A DNA stretch of 64,000 nucleotides from Duganella flavida (GTDB lineage Bacteria; Pseudomonadota; Gammaproteobacteria; Burkholderiales; Burkholderiaceae_D): the NCBI RefSeq assembly GCF_009857445.1, contig NZ_WWCN01000011.1, forward strand, positions 173,853-237,852. Direction: 5' to 3'. The notes beneath the pieces are model-generated. The model was not told the origin of the DNA. It did no database searches and was given only the letters and a program-made list of their open reading frames with translations. How positions within the stretch are numbered: the stretch's first letter is position 1; each line of letters starts with the position of its first letter. The translations under genes were made by a program, and so were the position numbers. Below are positions 9,101-16,915 of this stretch, in pieces.

Positions 9101-9127
9101 TAAAGTTCTCAAAAGAGCTGCCGTTAC
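9101..9127 (+). promoter_or_regulatory. FliA (sigma-28) type promoter, copy 2
   Basis: TAAAGTTC (9101-9108), an 11-bp spacer and GCCGTTAC (9120-9127) repeat copy 1 exactly in both boxes and in spacing. Flanking bases are also conserved (preceding CCC and following CG, then TTAGATG and a run of A). It is the closer of the two to flhD. Confidence 0.75.
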
Positions 9128-9406
9128 CGGATTAGATGTCGCAAAAAAGAGTCGTTTTACCGCTTTATTTTTTCGATCAAAACAGGGGTTTCTTGAAACT
9201 TCCAACCCGCTTGAAACCCGCGCCGCAAGGGCGTGGATGAGTGATCTGCGAGTGTTTGTCAGACAAACACCGACAGGTCGCGTTCGCTATTTCCCGACGT
9301 AAAATACGGAGAGTTGCCTCTTCTCGGTCTCATGTTGCTCAAGCAGAATGTATCTCAACGGAAACGCAAACGTGTTCCGACAGAGAGAAACCTGAGGAGT
9401 GGGAAA

Positions 9407-9724
9407 ATGACTGCAAACGACATGATGGCTGAAATTCGCGACGCAAACCTGAGCTATCTGATGCTGGCTCAGCAAATGATCCGCGCCGACAAAGTCACCG
9501 CAATCTTCCGCCTCGGCATCGCCGCCGAAATCGCCGACCTGATCGAAGGCATGAGCAACGCGCAGATCCTGAAGCTGGCAGGCGGCAATATGATGCTGGC
9601 CCGCTTCCGCTTCGACGACAGCGCCATCCTCTCCATGCTGACCAACTACAACAAGGACCGCGTACTGGCCCAGTCGCACGCCGCCATCCTGATGGCCGGC
9701 CAGCCGGTCGAAGAGATCGTTTAA
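9407..9724 (+). CDS. flhD: Flagellar master regulator subunit FlhD
   Basis: The 105-residue protein is FlhD, half of the FlhD4C2 activator of class II flagellar promoters. The family sequence starts at the ATG at 9407 (MTANDMMAEIRDANLSYLML), which has GAGGAG eight bases upstream; a longer in-frame reading from 9314 has no family similarity in its extra part. It is followed by flhC after 24 bp. Two FliA-type promoters upstream suggest feedback from the flagellar sigma factor onto the master operon. Confidence 0.95.
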   Translation: MTANDMMAEIRDANLSYLMLAQQMIRADKVTAIFRLGIAAEIADLIEGMSNAQILKLAGGNMMLARFRFDDSAILSMLTNYNKDRVLAQSHAAILMAGQPVEEIV

Positions 9725-9748
9725 TAGCAGCGCAGCGGAGCACAGATC

Positions 9749-10297
9749 ATGGCCACGAAGAAAAGCGTCGTTACGGAAGCCCAGGAAATCCAGCTGGCCA
9801 TTGAACTGATCCAGCTCGGCGCTCGCCTGCAGTTGCTGGAGTCGGAAGTGTCGCTGTCGCGCGAACGCTTGCTCAAGCTGTACAAGGAACTGAAGGGCGT
9901 ATCGCCGCCGAAGGGCATGTTACCGTTCTCGACCGACTGGTTCCTGACCTGGCAGCCGAATATTCACTCCTCGCTGTTCATCAATATCCACAGCTTCCTG
10001 GTGACCCATGCTGGCGCTACCGGCGTCGAAGCGGTGATGAAGGCCTACAAGCTCTACCTCGAACAAATGCCGCCCGAACCAGGCGAAGAACCGCTGCTGT
10101 CGCTGACCCGCGCCTGGACCCTGGTGCGCTTCTTCAGCAGCAAAATGCTGGAAACCGCGCCGTGCACCAAATGCCAGGGCAAATTCGTGGTCAACGCCAT
10201 GGACTTGAACGGCAGCTACGTCTGCGGCCTGTGTCACATGCCTTCGCGTGCCGGCAAGACCAAAAAATCCCGCGACGCCGAGGCGCTGGCTGCGTAA
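9749..10297 (+). CDS. flhC: Flagellar master regulator subunit FlhC
   Basis: The 182-residue FlhC is the DNA-contacting zinc-binding partner of FlhD. The C-terminal zinc site is visible as CTKCQGKF and, about 25 residues later, CGLCH, supplying four cysteines. The middle contains the family stretch PFSTDWFLTWQPNIHSS. The stop codon is followed within two bases by the start of the membrane methyltransferase, so translation is probably coupled. Confidence 0.96.
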   Translation: MATKKSVVTEAQEIQLAIELIQLGARLQLLESEVSLSRERLLKLYKELKGVSPPKGMLPFSTDWFLTWQPNIHSSLFINIHSFLVTHAGATGVEAVMKAYKLYLEQMPPEPGEEPLLSLTRAWTLVRFFSSKMLETAPCTKCQGKFVVNAMDLNGSYVCGLCHMPSRAGKTKKSRDAEALAA

Positions 10298-10298
10298 A

Positions 10299-11081
10299 AT
10301 GCGCGGCGTGACCTTAACCTATCTCCAACGTATCTCCCGCGCGCCCGCCGTGCGGGCCATGCTGATCCAGTGCGGCGCCATGCCGCTCACGCTGGCCATC
10401 ATTTATGTGATGGCCAGTTTTCGTTATCCCGTCGATTACCTGACTGTGGCCGTGGTGCAGGGCCTGCTGGCCGCGTTCCTGACCTGGAAGCTGGCGCTGG
10501 CCGGCTGGTGGCGCGCCATCCAGCTGCTGTTTCCGCTGGCAGTGCTGACCGCGCTGGCGCTGCAGCTGCCATCGTGGCTGTTCGGCGCAGCGTTCTTGCT
10601 GCTGCTGGGCTGGTACTGGTCGACCTTCCGCACCCAAGTGCCGTATTACCCATCCGGCCCGGCCGTGTGGGATGCGGTGCGCCAGCTGCTGCCGGCCGAT
10701 CGTCCGCCGCGCGTGATCGACATTGGCAGCGGCCTCGGCGGCTTGGTCATGTATCTGTCGCGCACGCGGCCGGATGCGGTAGTGGCGGGCATCGAGCTGG
10801 CGCCGCTGCCGTTCTTATATAGCTGGCTGCGCGCCAAACTGGCCGGCGGCCGCGCCCAATTCCTGCTTGGTGATTACGAAAAACTGGACTTCAGCCGCTA
10901 CGATCTGGTGTTCGCCTACTTGTCCCCAGCGGCCATGCCTGGCCTGTGGCGCAAGGTCTCCGCCGAAATGCGCCCCGGAGCTATGCTGGCGAGCTATGAA
11001 TTTATCGTCCCGGAAAGATCACCCGATCGCATCGTGCATGCGACAGAGGGCGACGTTCCACTCTACATATGGTACTTTTAA
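10299..11081 (+). CDS. Membrane-anchored class I SAM-dependent methyltransferase-like protein
   Basis: From the ATG at 10299 the protein has 260 residues. About four hydrophobic segments fill the first 110 residues (for example LTLAIIYVMASF, LTVAVVQGLLAAFLTWKLAL, LLFPLAVLTALAL, LFGAAFLLLLGWYW). A Rossmann methyltransferase domain follows, with motif I VIDIGSGLGGLVMYLS and an acidic loop GIELAPLPFLYSW. The target is unknown. It begins one base after flhC stops, between flhC and motA, so it is likely expressed with the motility genes. A terminator-like hairpin follows it. Confidence 0.75.
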   Translation: MRGVTLTYLQRISRAPAVRAMLIQCGAMPLTLAIIYVMASFRYPVDYLTVAVVQGLLAAFLTWKLALAGWWRAIQLLFPLAVLTALALQLPSWLFGAAFLLLLGWYWSTFRTQVPYYPSGPAVWDAVRQLLPADRPPRVIDIGSGLGGLVMYLSRTRPDAVVAGIELAPLPFLYSWLRAKLAGGRAQFLLGDYEKLDFSRYDLVFAYLSPAAMPGLWRKVSAEMRPGAMLASYEFIVPERSPDRIVHATEGDVPLYIWYF

Positions 11082-11154
11082 GCATCATTTGACGTTATTC
11101 TCTTGCCCGCTTACCCCTACTCAGGATATTGTAGTTCTATATGTAAATTATTTA

Positions 11155-11191
11155 AAAACCGGCCCCGCTCAGACACAATTCGGCCGGTTTT
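11155..11191 (+). terminator. Terminator-like hairpin before motA
   Basis: AAAACCGGCC (11155-11164) pairs with GGCCGGTTTT (11182-11191) around a 17-base loop. The T-run is short, so it may only partly separate the flhDC transcript from the mot-che transcript. Confidence 0.6.
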
Positions 11192-11212
11192 CGCACTGGG
11201 GAGTCAGGACAC

Positions 11213-12073
11213 TTGTTAGTCATCATTGGATATGTAGTGGTCTGCGTCGGCGTGTTCGGCGGGTTTGCCATGAATGGCGGGCATCTGGCCGCGCTGATGC
11301 AGCCGCTGGAGGTGGTCATGATCGGCGGCGGCGCGCTGGGTGCTTTCCTGGTCGGTAACAACGCCAAGACCTTGAAAGCGACGCTGGCTGCGCTCCCGAC
11401 CCTGTTCAAGGGCTCGCGCTACAGCAAAGATCTCTACATGGAGATGATGTCGCTGCTGTTTGACGTGCTGTCCAAGGTGCGCAAGGAAGGCCTGATGTCG
11501 ATCGAAGGCGATATCGACAGCCCCGAGCAAAGCCCGCTGTTCAGCAAATACCCGAGCGTGCTGGAAGACCATCATATCGTTGAATTCATGACCGATTACC
11601 TGCGCCTCATGGTGTCGGGGAATATGGATGCGTTCCAGATCGAGAACCTGATGGATATCGAGATCGAGACCCACCACCACGAGGGCGCCGCGCCGGCCCA
11701 CGCCATCGCCAAGCTGGGCGACGGTATGCCGGCGTTCGGTATCGTGGCGGCGGTGATGGGCGTGGTGCACACCATGGAATCGGTGGGCTTGCCGCCGGCC
11801 GAGCTGGGCATCCTGATCGCGCACGCGCTGGTCGGTACCTTCCTCGGTATTCTGCTGGCTTACGGTTTCGTCGGCCCGCTGTCCAGCCTGCTGGAGCAAA
11901 AGCTGGATGAGTCGACCAAGATGTACCAATGCGTGAAGGTCACGCTGCTGGCCAGCCTGAACGGCTATGCACCAGCGCTGGCGGTGGAGTTTGGCCGCAA
12001 AGTGCTGTACTCGACCGAGCGTCCTACCTTTAGCGAGCTGGAAGACCACATCAAGAAATCGAAGTCGAAGTAA
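11213..12073 (+). CDS. motA: Flagellar stator protein MotA
   Basis: The 286-residue MotA forms, with MotB, the proton-conducting stator. It starts at TTG (11213; LVIIGYVVVCVGVFGG), which gives the typical MotA N-terminus; GGGAG lies upstream. Four membrane segments are recognisable, with the large cytoplasmic loop between helices 2 and 3 and conserved GDGMPAFGIVAAVMGVVHTM and LVGTFLGILLAYGFVGP helices. The rare TTG start may limit expression relative to motB. motB follows after 37 bp. Confidence 0.96.
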   Translation: MLVIIGYVVVCVGVFGGFAMNGGHLAALMQPLEVVMIGGGALGAFLVGNNAKTLKATLAALPTLFKGSRYSKDLYMEMMSLLFDVLSKVRKEGLMSIEGDIDSPEQSPLFSKYPSVLEDHHIVEFMTDYLRLMVSGNMDAFQIENLMDIEIETHHHEGAAPAHAIAKLGDGMPAFGIVAAVMGVVHTMESVGLPPAELGILIAHALVGTFLGILLAYGFVGPLSSLLEQKLDESTKMYQCVKVTLLASLNGYAPALAVEFGRKVLYSTERPTFSELEDHIKKSKSK

Positions 12074-12110
12074 GCCATGCAGCGCACTAACACCAGTTTA
12101 AGGAATCATC

Positions 12111-13064
12111 ATGGCTGAAGAGGGCTTACGGCCTATCATCGTCAAGCGCATCAAGAAAGGCGGCGGCGGACACCACGGCGGCGCCTGGAAGATTGCGTAT
12201 GCCGACTTCGTGACGGCAATGATGGCCTTCTTCCTGCTGATGTGGCTGCTCGGTTCCACCACCAAGGGCGACCTCAACGGTATTTCCGAATACTTCAAGA
12301 CCCCGCTGAAAGTAGCGATGGAAGGCGGCTCCGGCAGCGGCGACAGCTCGTCCATCATCAAGGGCGGCGGCAAGGACCTGACCCGCACCGACGGCCAGGT
12401 CAAGGCCAGCGACGATCCCAGCACCAAGAAAACCTTCAACCTGACCGCCGCCAAGGCCGCGATGGAAGCGGAAGAAAACCAGCGCCTGAAAGCACTCAAG
12501 GAAAAGATCGAGAACAAGATCGACGCCAACCCGCTGCTGAAGAAATACAAGGAGCAACTGCTGCTGGACATCACCAACGATGGCCTGCGGATTCAGATCG
12601 TCGACGAGCAAAACCGCCCGATGTTCGCGCTGGCCAAGGCCGAACTGCAGTCTTACACCAAAGACATCCTGCACGAGATCGGCTTCGTGCTGAATGACGT
12701 GCCGAACCGCATCGGCCTGTCCGGCCACACCGACTCCACGCCGTATATGAGCGAGACCGGCTATAGCAACTGGGAATTGTCGGCGGACCGCGCCAACGCC
12801 TCGCGTCGCGAGCTGATCGCCGGCGGCATGCAGGATTCCAAGGTGCTGCGCGTGGTCGGACTGGCCTCGGCCGTCAACCTCGACAAGGCTGATCCATTCA
12901 ACCCGATCAACCGCCGCATCAGCATCGTGGTGATGAACAAGCGCGCCGAAGAGAGCGTGCTGCGCGACGGCCGCAAGATGGAAGTCGGCGCCGAAGACGA
13001 CGCTGCACCGGCCGCTGCCGCCGCCGCGCCGGCTGCACGCTCCGGTCCGCCAGTAAGAAAATGA
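12111..13064 (+). CDS. motB: Flagellar stator protein MotB
   Basis: The 317-residue protein has one N-terminal membrane helix with the essential proton-binding aspartate in YADFVTAMMAFFLLMWLLG, a periplasmic plug/linker (about 60-150), and a C-terminal OmpA-like peptidoglycan-binding domain (about 160-280: LSGHTDSTPY, NWELSADRANASRRELI, NRRISIVVM). The tail is rich in Ala and Pro. It anchors the MotA/MotB stator to the cell wall. A ribosome binding site (AAGGAA) precedes the start. Confidence 0.96.
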   Translation: MAEEGLRPIIVKRIKKGGGGHHGGAWKIAYADFVTAMMAFFLLMWLLGSTTKGDLNGISEYFKTPLKVAMEGGSGSGDSSSIIKGGGKDLTRTDGQVKASDDPSTKKTFNLTAAKAAMEAEENQRLKALKEKIENKIDANPLLKKYKEQLLLDITNDGLRIQIVDEQNRPMFALAKAELQSYTKDILHEIGFVLNDVPNRIGLSGHTDSTPYMSETGYSNWELSADRANASRRELIAGGMQDSKVLRVVGLASAVNLDKADPFNPINRRISIVVMNKRAEESVLRDGRKMEVGAEDDAAPAAAAAAPAARSGPPVRK

Positions 13065-13102
13065 TGTACGCAAAAGCGCAAGTGAAGTAGAACGAGACTG
13101 TT

Positions 13103-13651
13103 ATGACGAGAAAAAAAATTCTGGGTTCCCACGTCAAGCGCCTGCTGTCCGGCGTGTCTGACCACGGTCGCCGTCACCTGACCGAAGTCGAGACCGACCT
13201 GATCCAGACCGGCCTGTTGCTGGAGGAAGCGATAGAAAAGCTGTCCTTCAACTTCATGGCGATCCACCAGACGGTGGAGGCGGAGCAAGCCACCATCCAG
13301 CTGCTGCTGGACGGCGGTACCGCCACTCCCGAACAACGCGCCCGGCTGGAGGCGCTGCAAGGCCAGGTGGGCAACTATGTGAATGCTGCCATCACCAGCC
13401 TGCAATTCCAGGATATGACCAGCCAGCTGCTGGACCGCACGCTCAAGCGCGTGACCGGCTTGCGCGAATTCCTCGGCACCCTGGGCGCGCATGGCTCGGA
13501 AATGCTGCCCGACAGCGACAACGAACAAATCGTTGAACTGCTGGGCAAGGTCAGCATGGCGCTGGCGATACAGAGTTTGGAACTGCGCAGCGTGTTGCGC
13601 AAAGCAGTCAGTCAGCAACACCTGGAGAGCGGCGACATCGAGCTGTTCTAA
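13103..13651 (+). CDS. CheZ-like chemotaxis protein (candidate CheY-P phosphatase)
   Basis: The 182-residue, mostly helical protein lies between motB and the first cheY. It contains LQFQDMTSQLLDRTLKRV; Asp104 and Gln108 have the D-x3-Q spacing of the CheZ catalytic motif (QDLTGQ in enterobacterial CheZ). It ends in GDIELF, nearly the same tail as CheD of this cluster (GEIDLF). CheZ removes the phosphate from CheY-P. No typical cheZ follows cheY2 here, which supports this protein in that role. The overall match to CheZ is weak, so function is an inference; it could be a related FQD-motif helical adaptor. Confidence 0.6.
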   Translation: MTRKKILGSHVKRLLSGVSDHGRRHLTEVETDLIQTGLLLEEAIEKLSFNFMAIHQTVEAEQATIQLLLDGGTATPEQRARLEALQGQVGNYVNAAITSLQFQDMTSQLLDRTLKRVTGLREFLGTLGAHGSEMLPDSDNEQIVELLGKVSMALAIQSLELRSVLRKAVSQQHLESGDIELF

Positions 13652-13688
13652 AACTAAATAACAATTTGATTTACGAGTGAGAATAAAG

Positions 13689-14054
13689 ATGGCTAAGACT
13701 ATACTTGCGGTTGATGATTCCAGTTCCCTGCGCCAGATGGTGGCCTTCAGCCTGAAAGCGGCTGGCTATCAAGTGGTGGAAGCCGTGGACGGCCAGGACG
13801 GCCTGGAAAAAGCCAAGCTGCAGAACGTCGACATGGTGCTGACCGACCAGAATATGCCGCGCATGGACGGCCTGGAACTGATCAAGCTGCTGCGCGAACT
13901 GCCTAGCTATGCCAAGACTCCCATCCTGATGCTGACCACGGAATCGTCCGACGAGATGAAAGCCAAGGGCCGCGCCGCCGGCGCCAATGGCTGGCTGGTC
14001 AAGCCTTTCGATCCACAGCGGCTGATCGAGGTCGTGAAAAAGGTGATTGGTTGA
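13689..14054 (+). CDS. CheY-like response regulator (first copy)
   Basis: The 121-residue single receiver domain starts at the ATG at 13689 (MAKTILAVDDSSSLRQM). Acidic pocket DD, phospho-acceptor Asp in MVLTDQNMPRMDGLE, Thr in LMLTTES and Lys in WLVKPFDP are all present. It has no output domain, so it acts by protein contact. Lying directly ahead of cheA and unlike cheY2 in sequence, it may be a phosphate sink or a second output of CheA. Confidence 0.88.
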   Translation: MAKTILAVDDSSSLRQMVAFSLKAAGYQVVEAVDGQDGLEKAKLQNVDMVLTDQNMPRMDGLELIKLLRELPSYAKTPILMLTTESSDEMKAKGRAAGANGWLVKPFDPQRLIEVVKKVIG

Positions 14055-14110
14055 TCTAGAGAGCGCGCAATGATGCTGACCGTACATAGCGTACCGATTG
14101 GAGTATCACC

Positions 14111-16288
14111 ATGACCATCGATATAAGCCAGTTTTACCAGGTCTTTTTCGATGAGGCCGAAGAGCTGCTGGCTGAAATGGAGCGGCTGCTGCTGGCCGTC
14201 AATGTGGACTCGCCCGATGCCGAGGACCTGAACGCCATCTTCCGCACCGCCCACTCTGTCAAGGGCGGCGCGTCGACGTTCGGCGTCACCGACATGACCG
14301 AGGTGACCCACGTTCTGGAAACCCTGCTGGACCGCATCCGCAAGGGCGAGATGCGGCTCACTGCCGAGCACGTCGACGCCTTCCTGGCCGCCAAGGACAT
14401 CCTCAAGATGCAGCTGGACGGGCACCGCCTCGGCAGCAATGTCGACCAGGATGCCGTGGCCAATGTGCGCATGATGCTGCAATCGCTGGCGCAAGACGTG
14501 CCGGTGGGCGCGCTGGCGCCAGTGGCGGCCTTCAATGCGCCGGAAGTCCAGGTGGTCGATCACAGCGGCGGCCGCCGTTACCGGCTCGAATTGCCGGCCA
14601 TGCAGCACCGCGAAGTGACGGCGCTGGGCGAAGAGCTGGGCCTGATGGGCCATGTCTCGATTACGCCGCTGGACAAGGACCGCAACGCGATGGTGGTCAC
14701 CACCCGCGAAAGCCTGGATGACATCATTGCCATCTGCTCGTTCGTGCTGAATCCGGAAGAGATGAAGATCAGCGAGCTGCCGGCCCTGAACGATGACCAG
14801 GCCAAGCTGGAAGACGCCGCGCGCGCCAAGGTGGAGGACGAGCTGGGCTACGGCTTCTTCGACGTGGCCGAACTCAAGCCGGCCCATGCCACAGGCGAGG
14901 GCTATGGTTTCTTCCAGCCGCTGGAAGAAATCCGCGCCAACGCCAACGCCGCCTCCGACGATGCGCAAGGTTATGGTTTCTTCCAGCCGGTGGAGCAAAT
15001 CCGCGCTGCCGCCGGCATCGTGATCGAGACGCCGCCGGAAGAAGAAAAGAAAGTCGTCAAGAAGGAAGAAAAGGAAAAAGCGCCGGCGCAGGGCGCGGAA
15101 TCGGCCTCGATCCGGGTGTCGATTGAAAAAGTCGACCAGCTGATCAATCTGGTCGGCGAGCTGGTGATCACGCAAGCGATGATTGAGCAGCGCGTCGATT
15201 CGCTGGATCCGATGGTGCACCAGCGCCTGTTGAGCAGCGTCAGCCAGCTGACCCGCAATACCCGCGACTTGCAGGAATCGGTGATGTCGATCCGCATGAT
15301 GCCGATGGACTTTGTGTTCTCGCGCTTCCCGCGCATGGTGCGCGACCTCGCGACCAAGCTGGGCAAGAAGGTCGACTTCATTACCAATGGTGCCGCGACC
15401 GAGCTGGATAAAGGCCTGATCGAACGCATCGTCGACCCGCTGACCCACCTGGTCCGCAACTCGATCGACCACGGCATCGAGATGCCGGAAGTGCGCCGCG
15501 CCGGCGGCAAGAGCGATGCCGGCCGTTTGTTCCTGTCGGCCTCGCACCAGGGCGGCAACATCATCATCGAGGTATCGGATGATGGTGGTGGCCTTAACCG
15601 GGAGCGGATACTCGCCAAGGCCGAGCAGAACGGTTTGCCGGTCAGCGATAGCATGAGCGATGCCGAAGTCTGGCAGCTGATCTTCGCGCCGGGCTTCTCG
15701 ACTGCCGAAACCGTGACCGACGTGTCCGGCCGTGGCGTCGGCATGGACGTGGTCAAGCGCAACATCACGGCGATGGGCGGGGTAGTGGACATTCGTTCGG
15801 CCAAGGGCTTTGGCACCACCATCTCGATTTCGCTGCCGCTGACGCTGGCGATTTTGGATGGCATGTCAATCCGCGTCGGTGAAGAAGTCTACATCCTGCC
15901 GCTCGGTTTCGTGATCGAATCGCTGCAGCCGGTGCCGGAAGACGTCAAGGAAATCAGCGGCAAGGGCCGCGTCATCAAGGTGCGCGGGGAATACCTGCCG
16001 CTGGTGCCGCTGCACCAGATGTTCGACATCACACCGCGTTTCAGCGACCCGTGCCAGGGTATTGTGATCATCGTCGAAACCGACGGCCGCAAGGCTGGCC
16101 TGTTTGTGGATGACCTGGTCGGCCAGCAGCAGGTGGTGGTCAAGAACCTGGAATCCAACTACCGCAAGGTGGCCGGCATTTCGGGCGCAACGATTTTGGG
16201 CGACGGCGGCGTGTCGCTAATCCTGGACGTCGCCGCGTTGATACGCTCGTCGCGTCAGCTGGCAGACGAATCGATTTTTTCTTCATAG
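14111..16288 (+). CDS. cheA: Chemotaxis histidine kinase CheA
   Basis: The 725-residue kinase has an N-terminal HPt domain with phospho-accepting His48 (RTAHSVKGGASTFG), a P2-like CheY-binding region (about 155-235), a linker with three GYGFF motifs (residues 246-250, 264-268, 287-291) and a KEEKEK-rich stretch, the P3 dimerization helix (about 365-430), the HATPase core (HLVRNSIDHGIE, SDDGGGLNRERI, DVSGRGVGMDVVKRN), and a CheW-like P5 domain to the end. CheA phosphorylates CheY and CheB in response to receptor arrays. It is followed by cheW after nine bases. Confidence 0.97.
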   Translation: MTIDISQFYQVFFDEAEELLAEMERLLLAVNVDSPDAEDLNAIFRTAHSVKGGASTFGVTDMTEVTHVLETLLDRIRKGEMRLTAEHVDAFLAAKDILKMQLDGHRLGSNVDQDAVANVRMMLQSLAQDVPVGALAPVAAFNAPEVQVVDHSGGRRYRLELPAMQHREVTALGEELGLMGHVSITPLDKDRNAMVVTTRESLDDIIAICSFVLNPEEMKISELPALNDDQAKLEDAARAKVEDELGYGFFDVAELKPAHATGEGYGFFQPLEEIRANANAASDDAQGYGFFQPVEQIRAAAGIVIETPPEEEKKVVKKEEKEKAPAQGAESASIRVSIEKVDQLINLVGELVITQAMIEQRVDSLDPMVHQRLLSSVSQLTRNTRDLQESVMSIRMMPMDFVFSRFPRMVRDLATKLGKKVDFITNGAATELDKGLIERIVDPLTHLVRNSIDHGIEMPEVRRAGGKSDAGRLFLSASHQGGNIIIEVSDDGGGLNRERILAKAEQNGLPVSDSMSDAEVWQLIFAPGFSTAETVTDVSGRGVGMDVVKRNITAMGGVVDIRSAKGFGTTISISLPLTLAILDGMSIRVGEEVYILPLGFVIESLQPVPEDVKEISGKGRVIKVRGEYLPLVPLHQMFDITPRFSDPCQGIVIIVETDGRKAGLFVDDLVGQQQVVVKNLESNYRKVAGISGATILGDGGVSLILDVAALIRSSRQLADESIFSS

Positions 16289-16297
16289 GGGGCCAAC

Positions 16298-16789
16298 ATG
16301 GCAGAGATAAAAACCGCAGTCGCCGCAAGCGACATCGCCGGCCACGAATACCTGGCCTTCAAGCTGGGTTCGGAAGAGTACGGCATCGACATCCTGAAAG
16401 TGCAGGAAATCCGCGGCTACGAGGCGGTGACCCGCATTGCCAACGCCCCGGAGTTCATCAAGGGCGTGATCAACCTGCGCGGCATCATTATTCCTGTGGT
16501 GGACATGCGAATTAAGTTCAACCTGGGTTCGCCGGTGTATGATCAGTTTACCGTGGTCATCATTTTGAACATCGCCGGCCGCATCGTGGGCATGGTGGTT
16601 GATTCGGTGTCCGACGTCACCACCCTGACGCCGGAGCAAGTGAAGCCGGCGCCGGAAATGGGCACCGCCTTCAGCAGCGATTACATGATCGGCCTGGGCA
16701 CCATCGATGAGCGCATGCTGATCCTGGTGAACATCGACAAACTGATGTCCAGCCCGGAAATGGGCTTGATCGAACAACTGGCTGCCTGA
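16298..16789 (+). CDS. cheW: Chemotaxis coupling protein CheW
   Basis: The 163-residue protein is a single CheW domain (two five-stranded beta barrels) that bridges receptors and CheA. Typical stretches are EYLAFKLGSEEYGIDILKVQ, FIKGVINLRGIIIPVVDMR and GMVVDSVSDVTTL. The start has GGGGG about eight bases upstream. It sits between cheA and a transducer gene. Confidence 0.97.
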   Translation: MAEIKTAVAASDIAGHEYLAFKLGSEEYGIDILKVQEIRGYEAVTRIANAPEFIKGVINLRGIIIPVVDMRIKFNLGSPVYDQFTVVIILNIAGRIVGMVVDSVSDVTTLTPEQVKPAPEMGTAFSSDYMIGLGTIDERMLILVNIDKLMSSPEMGLIEQLAA

Positions 16790-16915
16790 TTCATTCAGGG
16801 CCAACTCGCCGGCGCCGCGACCCCGCGCCGGTCTCGCATTACTACGGACGCGTCCCAAAAAGAAGGCCGCGCCGCCACATCACGACACACAGCATAGAAA
16901 GAGGGGAGATTCACA

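Larger units (their letters stand above)
8840..9406. other. Long AT-rich spacer between kynU and flhD
   Basis: This 567-bp gap has no convincing gene. It has many A and T tracts (about 8955-8990 and 9058-9095), which would give intrinsically curved DNA. A unit of roughly 60 bp occurs twice, 109 bp apart, each copy made of an A/T tract followed by a FliA-type promoter. The stretch from 9128 to 9406 would be a leader of about 275 nt before flhD, with no recognised riboswitch. Confidence 0.7.

Noticed and set aside
9314..9406. Upstream extension of FlhD by 31 residues
   Set aside because: The extra part has no family similarity; GAGGAG is placed for the ATG at 9407.
13907..15547. 546-aa open frame on the minus strand across cheA
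   Set aside because: Exact shadow of cheA; rich in His, Arg and Gln as expected for an antisense frame in GC-rich DNA, with no family motif.
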